18,768 nt of DNA, from NCBI GenBank assembly GCA_964461135.1, contig CAYWTB010000089.1, forward strand, positions 1 to 18,768, read 5' to 3'. The notes beneath the pieces are model-generated. The model ran no database searches. It worked only from the letters and a program-made list of their open reading frames with translations, and had not been told where the DNA came from. Below are positions 13,992 through 18,768 of the stretch, piece after piece (within the stretch, counting starts at the first letter, position 1; each line of letters starts with the position of its first letter). The position numbers and the translations under genes are program-made. This DNA comes from RQOF01 sp964461135 (GTDB taxonomy: Bacteria > Calditrichota > Calditrichia > RBG-13-44-9).

Positions 13992-16619
13992 ATGGATCCG
14001 GAAAGACAGCGAATGCTGGAAATGAAACATAACGGCATACCCTGGCAGAAATGGGGTCCTTATCTCAGCGGACGCCAGTGGGGAACAGTACGGGAAGACT
14101 ACAGTCCGGACGGAGAGGCCTGGGAATATACCACTCATGATATGGCCCGCAGTAAAGCTTACCGCTGGGGCGAAGAGGGAATTGGCGGAATCTGCGACCA
14201 GCGGCAATTCCTCTGTTTTGCACTGGCATTATGGAATAAACACGATCCTATTCTTAAAGAGCGATACTTTGGACTTTCCGGCAAAGAGGGAAATCATGGA
14301 GAGGATGTCAAGGAATATTACTACTATCTTGACAATACCCCCACCCATTCTTACATGAAGATGCTGTACAAGTACCCGCAGCAGGCATATCCCTATAATC
14401 AGCTGGTGGCGGAAAACCGGCGCCGTACCAGACAACAACCGGAATATGAACTGATCGATACCGGCATTTTTAATGACAATCGGTATTTTGATATCTTCAT
14501 CGAATATGCCAAGAACGATGCTGATGATCTGTTGATTCAGATTACTGCTTTCAATCGCGCTCCCCAGAAAGCGGAATTATATCTTATTCCGCAACTGTGG
14601 TTTCGCAATTTCTGGAGCTGGGGGAAAGAAACACAAAAGCCGGGGCTACGACGGGTAAATAATTCAACTATTGAAGCCCGCCATGCAAAATTGGGTAAAT
14701 ATTATTTTTATTTTTCAGAACGGGCAGAAACATTGTTCTGTGAAAACGAATCGAATACCCGGAGGTTGTACGGGGTGGATGCGACCGGATATTTTAAGGA
14801 TGGTATCAATGATTATATTGTCCGGGGAATCCGGCAGGCTGTTAACCCGGCAAAGAAGGGAACCCGGGCCGGTTTGAATTTTTCACTGAATATTGCCGCG
14901 GGAAAATCCGGGATTATTCGACTGCGGTTGAGTATGAAGGAACAGGGTTCTCCCTTTCGGGGCTTTAATTCAATTTTTGCGCAGAGAAAAAAGGAAGCAG
15001 ACCGTTTCTATGCCCGGCTGCAGGCGGGAATAACAGACGATGATGCCATAAATGTACAGCGCCAGGCCTATGCCGGAATGCTCTGGTCAAAACAATTCTA
15101 CTATTACAATATCAGGGAATGGCTGCAGGGTGATCCCGGTCAGCCGACACCCCCCTCCAGGCGCCTGAACGGCCGTAACCACGATTGGATTCATCTGAAC
15201 AACCGTGATATAATATCCATGCCGGATAAATGGGAGTATCCCTGGTATGCCTCCTGGGACCTGGCTTTTCACTGCATTCCCCTGGCATTGATCGATGGAG
15301 AATTTGCCAAAAACCAGTTGATTATGCTGACCCGCGAATGGTATATGCATCCCAACGGCCAGTTGCCGGCTTACGAATGGGACTTTGGTGATGTTAATCC
15401 TCCGGTCCATGCATGGGCTGCCTGGCGTGTATACAAAATCGACAAAAAACATAATGAAAATACCGGGGATATCAAATTTCTGGAAAGGGTATTTCACAAA
15501 CTGCTTCTGAATTTTACCTGGTGGGTTAACCGCAAAGATGAAGATGATCTGAACATTTTTCAGGGTGGATTCTTGGGCCTGGATAATATCGGGATTTTCG
15601 ACCGGAACCAGGAACTTCCCGGTGGCGGGCATATCGAACAGTCCGATGGAACCAGCTGGATGGCCATGTTCTGCCTGAACATGATGCGCATTGCCCTGGA
15701 ACTGGCCCAATTTAACCCGGTCTATCAGGATCTGGCGCTGAAATTTTTCGAACATTTCCTGTACATTGCAAGAGCCATGATGAATATGGCCGGAAAAGGG
15801 TTGACCCTGTGGGATGAAGAAGATGAATTTTATTATGATGTGTTACACTGCCCCGGCAGTCAAAATATCCCCATCAGAGTCCGCTCCATGGTAGGTCTGA
15901 TTCCCTTGTTTGCCGTTCAGACACTGGAGCCGGAAATCTTAGAAAAACTACCGGAATTTAAGAAACGTCTGGAATGGGTAATGACGCATGAGCCCGAGCT
16001 GGCGGGCCTGGTGTCACGCTGGCATGTGCCAGGCAAGGGAGAAAGGCGACTGCTCTCCTTGCTCCGCGGACATCGCATGAAAAAATTGCTGGCACGAATG
16101 CTGGATGAAAGCGAATTTCTTTCTGATTATGGGGTACGAGCCCTTTCCAAATACCATAAAGATCATCCCTATGTTTTCAATTATAATAACCGTGAATTCC
16201 GGGTCAATTATGAACCGGGCGAATCCGTCAGCGCCATGTTCGGGGGTAATTCCAACTGGAGGGGTCCCATCTGGTTTCCGGTAAATTATCTGATAATCGA
16301 ATCGCTGCAGAATTTCCATCATTATTACGGGGATGATTTTAAAGTTGAATGCCCCACCGGTTCCGGAAAATATGTTACAATTAACGATGTAGCGGAAGAA
16401 CTTGCCACTCGGCTGCACCGGATATTTCTGCGGGATGAAAACGGCCGGAGAGCAGTATCCGGAGATAATATGAAATTTCAAACCGATCCGAATTTTAACA
16501 ATTATCTCTGGTTTTATGAGTATTTTCATGGAGACAACGGCCGCGGTGTGGGTGCATCCCATCAGACGGGTTGGACCGGCTTAATCGCCAAACTGATCCA
16601 GCCGAGGAAGAAAGAATAG
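13992..16619 (+). CDS. GH63-family (MGH1-type) glucosidase
   Basis: This is an 875-residue (alpha/alpha)6-barrel glycoside hydrolase of the bacterial GH63/MGH1 group, related to eukaryotic processing glucosidase I and to mannosylglycerate hydrolases. The N-terminus has the very typical block WGPYLSGRQWGTVREDYS, then AYRWGEEGIGGICD, LCFALALWNKHDPILKERYF, GNHGEDVKEYYYYLDNTPTH and the YFDIFIEYAK segment of the beta-sandwich domain. The catalytic barrel has WYASWDLAFH (Asp423 is the likely general acid by comparison with GH63 members), GQLPAYEWDFGDVNPPVHAW, LGLDNIGIFDR and GNSNWRGPIWFPVNYLIIESL. I do not assign the base. No signal peptide is seen, so it is probably cytoplasmic and acts on an alpha-glucoside or a glucosylglycerate-like solute. 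AGGAGG lies 5 bases before the ATG. Length matches relatives and there is no lesion. A 178-base gap separates it from nnrE. Confidence 0.95.
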   Translation: MDPERQRMLEMKHNGIPWQKWGPYLSGRQWGTVREDYSPDGEAWEYTTHDMARSKAYRWGEEGIGGICDQRQFLCFALALWNKHDPILKERYFGLSGKEGNHGEDVKEYYYYLDNTPTHSYMKMLYKYPQQAYPYNQLVAENRRRTRQQPEYELIDTGIFNDNRYFDIFIEYAKNDADDLLIQITAFNRAPQKAELYLIPQLWFRNFWSWGKETQKPGLRRVNNSTIEARHAKLGKYYFYFSERAETLFCENESNTRRLYGVDATGYFKDGINDYIVRGIRQAVNPAKKGTRAGLNFSLNIAAGKSGIIRLRLSMKEQGSPFRGFNSIFAQRKKEADRFYARLQAGITDDDAINVQRQAYAGMLWSKQFYYYNIREWLQGDPGQPTPPSRRLNGRNHDWIHLNNRDIISMPDKWEYPWYASWDLAFHCIPLALIDGEFAKNQLIMLTREWYMHPNGQLPAYEWDFGDVNPPVHAWAAWRVYKIDKKHNENTGDIKFLERVFHKLLLNFTWWVNRKDEDDLNIFQGGFLGLDNIGIFDRNQELPGGGHIEQSDGTSWMAMFCLNMMRIALELAQFNPVYQDLALKFFEHFLYIARAMMNMAGKGLTLWDEEDEFYYDVLHCPGSQNIPIRVRSMVGLIPLFAVQTLEPEILEKLPEFKKRLEWVMTHEPELAGLVSRWHVPGKGERRLLSLLRGHRMKKLLARMLDESEFLSDYGVRALSKYHKDHPYVFNYNNREFRVNYEPGESVSAMFGGNSNWRGPIWFPVNYLIIESLQNFHHYYGDDFKVECPTGSGKYVTINDVAEELATRLHRIFLRDENGRRAVSGDNMKFQTDPNFNNYLWFYEYFHGDNGRGVGASHQTGWTGLIAKLIQPRKKE

Positions 16620-16797
16620 CGGAGAAGGGCAAAATACAAAGATGCCCATTCGCAACCCTAAAATTCGCATTTCCCGATCTGATATTAAAAAGGCCATTTC
16701 TCGGCCGGCGTGAGATACGGAAGATCAAGATTTTCCCCTCCTCCGGAAGAAAATCTCCAGACGTATCTCCAATCTAATATAAAATTAAGAGTAAAAA

Positions 16798-17529
16798 ATG
16801 ATTGAAAATTTCGTAACCGACAAGGGAACGGTCCTTCCCGCCATCAGCGCCGGACAGATGCGCCAGGTGGACAGAATTGCCATGTAAAAGACCGGCCCCA
16901 ACCTGTTTCAAATGATGGAAAATGCCGGTCGGAATCTTGCCACCGCTGCCATGGACAGGATGGCAGAAACCTGGGATTCTGCCCGTTACCTCATACTGGC
17001 CGGTTCGGGAAGTAATGGTGGTGGTGGAATTTGTGCAGCCCGGCATCTGGCCAATCGCGGTTTGAAGGTTATTTTATCAATGACCGGTCCTGCCGCAGCG
17101 GAGGGAATTACCGCCTATCAGCATCAGATATACCTGGCTGCCGGAGGAAAAAATGTACCTTCGGGTGACTTAAAAAAAGTAACTGCTGACATTATAATTG
17201 ATGCAATTATCGGTTACAATCTTCAGGATGCTCCACGAGGAACCGCTCTGGAATTCATGCGGTGGGCAAATTCACAACAGGCACCAGTTTTATCGCTGGA
17301 TATTCCATCCGGTTTAGGTGCCACCTCTGGAGAATCTCCGGGGGAATATATTCAGCCGGACACAACCGTCACCCTGGCCTGGCCCAAAACAGGTCTGCTT
17401 CCGGAAAAAACCGGAAAGCTTTATCTGTCAGATATTGGTATTCCTCAGAAAGTGTACGAAGAGCTGGGATTGAAAGTTAGTAATCCTTTCGGCAAATCCT
17501 TTCTGATACCCCTGTATGCGGGCAGGTAA
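16798..17529 (+). pseudogene. nnrE: NAD(P)H-hydrate epimerase gene with a premature TAA
   Basis: The frame from ATG 16798 encodes a stand-alone YjeF-N domain that would epimerise damaged NAD(P)HX. It reads AGQMRQVDRIAM, then TAA at 16885-16887 (codon 30), then KTGPNLFQMMENAGRNLA and the rest of the fold without a frameshift. A Glu or Gln codon is the expected residue there, so GAA or CAA to TAA is one change. Later motifs are good: LAGSGSNGGGGICAARHL (residues 67 on), DAIIGYNLQDAPRG, and LSLDIPSGLGATSGE with the conserved Asp near 168. The usual GGDG signature reads GGGG, a variant I believe also occurs in intact homologues. Translation could restart at ATG 16912 and give 205 residues lacking the first helix. 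There is no NnrD dehydratase domain after it. A sequencing error is not excluded. Confidence 0.82.
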
Positions 17530-17589
17530 GGGAAAGATAGGATTCTGAGAGCAGTAATTTCCGCGTGATCAACATTTTTATGGACGTGT

Positions 17590-18675
17590 TCAAAACTGCC
17601 TGGTCACCCTTAATTAAGCGCCTCTGAAATTAAGCACTTCACCGGAAAAACCCGCTGGTAAGTCTCACCACCCAGCGTCAGGAGCACCCGGCAGTACCAG
17701 GTGGAAATTTCCCCCCGGAAGGAAGATAAATTCAGATTGATGCCACTGCCATCCTGCAGCCGATATATCCCGTCAAATTTCAGACGGATATTGCGGAATG
17801 GCAGATATATCAGGGTGCTGCTGAGATCCCTAAACCTTTGCTGCTCATTATCCGTAGTCAACAAATAATTCCGCGGGTTGCCGTTAATCAGAAAATTCAG
17901 ATTGCTGAGTAATCTCCGGGAAACCGTCATATAATACCGCCGGGATTCATACGGCACAATATTACTCTGAAAACCATCATACTCTGCACCACTGTTCAGT
18001 CATTTCCAGGTTAAGCGTATTCCGTAAATGTGCTGGTTGATATACTTTAATATCCGTAAATCGCTGCTGGAGATGTTTTTATAATCCCGATCAAAATAAC
18101 AGGCATACAATTCTATTAAATCTCTGAAAAACAACAGGCTTCCACCTAAGCGGTTATTAACCGCATCAAATTTACACGACCTCTGCTGTTAGGCCTGATA
18201 ATCCACCGAAACTTCTTGACCATTCAGAATTTGTCCGCCCGGAATCCTCTGTATTTCCGTAAAATCTTCCCGCCGAATCAGTACACAATCAATATTTTCC
18301 TGATAGATTATTGTACGGTTCAGGTTATAAACCAACACGCTTCCTGCGATCACAAAAGGGTTATCAAGTAATACAATTTCTCCATCGGTCAGTTGATGCC
18401 GTTCATCAATAATTATCAGAGGTTCAGTCCGGCTGCCGCGGCTCTGATGCCGCTGGCGGAATTCATAACTCCGTATGAGCTGGCGCGCGAATATTTTCTT
18501 TCGGTACTCTATGGCAAAACCGTACGTATTCAGCAGTTCATTGAAGGCGGTCTGGGAAAGATATGAATACTCATAAAAGATCTGGCTGCGCAGGCTGAGA
18601 TACAGCTAATGCTCCAGGATGGCGGTTCGAGTGAGCGGTAGCGAACGATTTGATGCAATTGTTAGGAAGCTTCAT
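17590..18675 (-). pseudogene. Outer-membrane beta-barrel-type protein gene with several stops and frameshifts
   Basis: One minus-strand frame keeps protein-like sequence for over 300 codons: EYSYLSQTAFNELLNTYGF, GEIVLLDNPFVIAGSVLVYN, IQRIPGGQILNGQEVSVDY, GAEYDGFQSNIVPYESRRYY and FDGIYRLQDGSGINLNLSSF. It contains TAA at 18189-18191 and TGA at 18000-18002. Near 17650 one base seems lost. In the shifted frame the text continues FSGEVLNFRGA, then TAA at 17614-17616, then LRVTRQF and a final TGA at 17590-17592. Alternating strands, an NPFVxxGS segment and a terminal Phe suit the large outer-membrane barrel proteins I associate with KSB1-like genomes, but I cannot name the family. The probable original start is ATG 18675 (GAGGGG 5 bases before it), which needs a further frameshift near 18575 because that frame hits TGA. 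A TAG at 18606-18608 lies in the main frame. Confidence 0.75.
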
Positions 18676-18768
18676 AAAAACCCCTCTTTAGTTTCTATTA
18701 ATCCTTGCGCAACATTTAACCTGAAGTCGTAAAAAGTTATGAATCTCCTGGCGTTTGTAGTAGAATGT

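Noticed and set aside
15087..15755. 222-codon minus-strand frame inside the glucosidase gene
   Set aside because: It is antisense to the conserved GH63 barrel and has no independent protein signature.
16642..16713. 23-codon frame (MPIRNPKIRISRSDIKKAIS) between the glucosidase and nnrE
   Set aside because: It looks somewhat protein-like and could be a gene-start remnant, but it is too short, lacks a clear ribosome binding site and matches no family I can name.

Overview
The window looks like a chromosomal segment from an uncultured member of the Fibrobacterota-Chlorobiota-Bacteroidota (FCB) assemblage, most likely a KSB1-, Calditrichota- or Zixibacteria-like lineage. This is an inference. It rests on a secreted protein with a type IX (Por) C-terminal sorting domain, lipoproteins and an outer-membrane barrel relic of the style common in those phyla, and spacers full of short degenerate repeats. 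There is no rRNA, tRNA, CRISPR array, prophage or recognisable transposase.

Layout. Positions 1-770 are a gene-free mosaic of short repeats with a three-hairpin element at 337-417. A PilZ gene (772-1161) follows, then a long empty spacer and the RNA-binding KH protein gene khpA on the minus strand (1787-2017). Positions 2484-4745 hold a tightly overlapping three-gene envelope operon: a CsgG/LpoB-like periplasmic protein, a lipoprotein with a thioredoxin-like fold but no catalytic cysteines, and an Ig/PKD-like lipoprotein. A long-chain acyl-CoA synthetase (5188-7035) stands alone. Next come a GNAT acetyltransferase, a protein with a degenerate response-regulator receiver domain, and a second PilZ protein (7453-9476). 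A six-Asp-box beta-propeller protein with a type IX sorting tail lies at 9926-11518.

On the minus strand, an SGNH hydrolase (12510-13211) is followed by a GNAT gene interrupted by one in-frame TGA (11988-12479). Positions 13341-13718 carry a MITE-like nested inverted repeat. A GH63-type glucosidase (13992-16619) is intact. The NAD(P)HX epimerase gene nnrE after it has a premature TAA (16798-17529). Convergent to it lies an outer-membrane beta-barrel gene with several stops and at least one frameshift (17590-18675).

Functional themes are cyclic-di-GMP reception (two PilZ paralogues and a pseudo-receiver), envelope and secreted proteins, and a right-hand part in which three of five genes are broken. 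The most promising leads for a new system are the CsgG-like/thioredoxin-like/Ig-like operon and the GNAT/pseudo-receiver/PilZ group. The evidence that either one is a functional system is context only.
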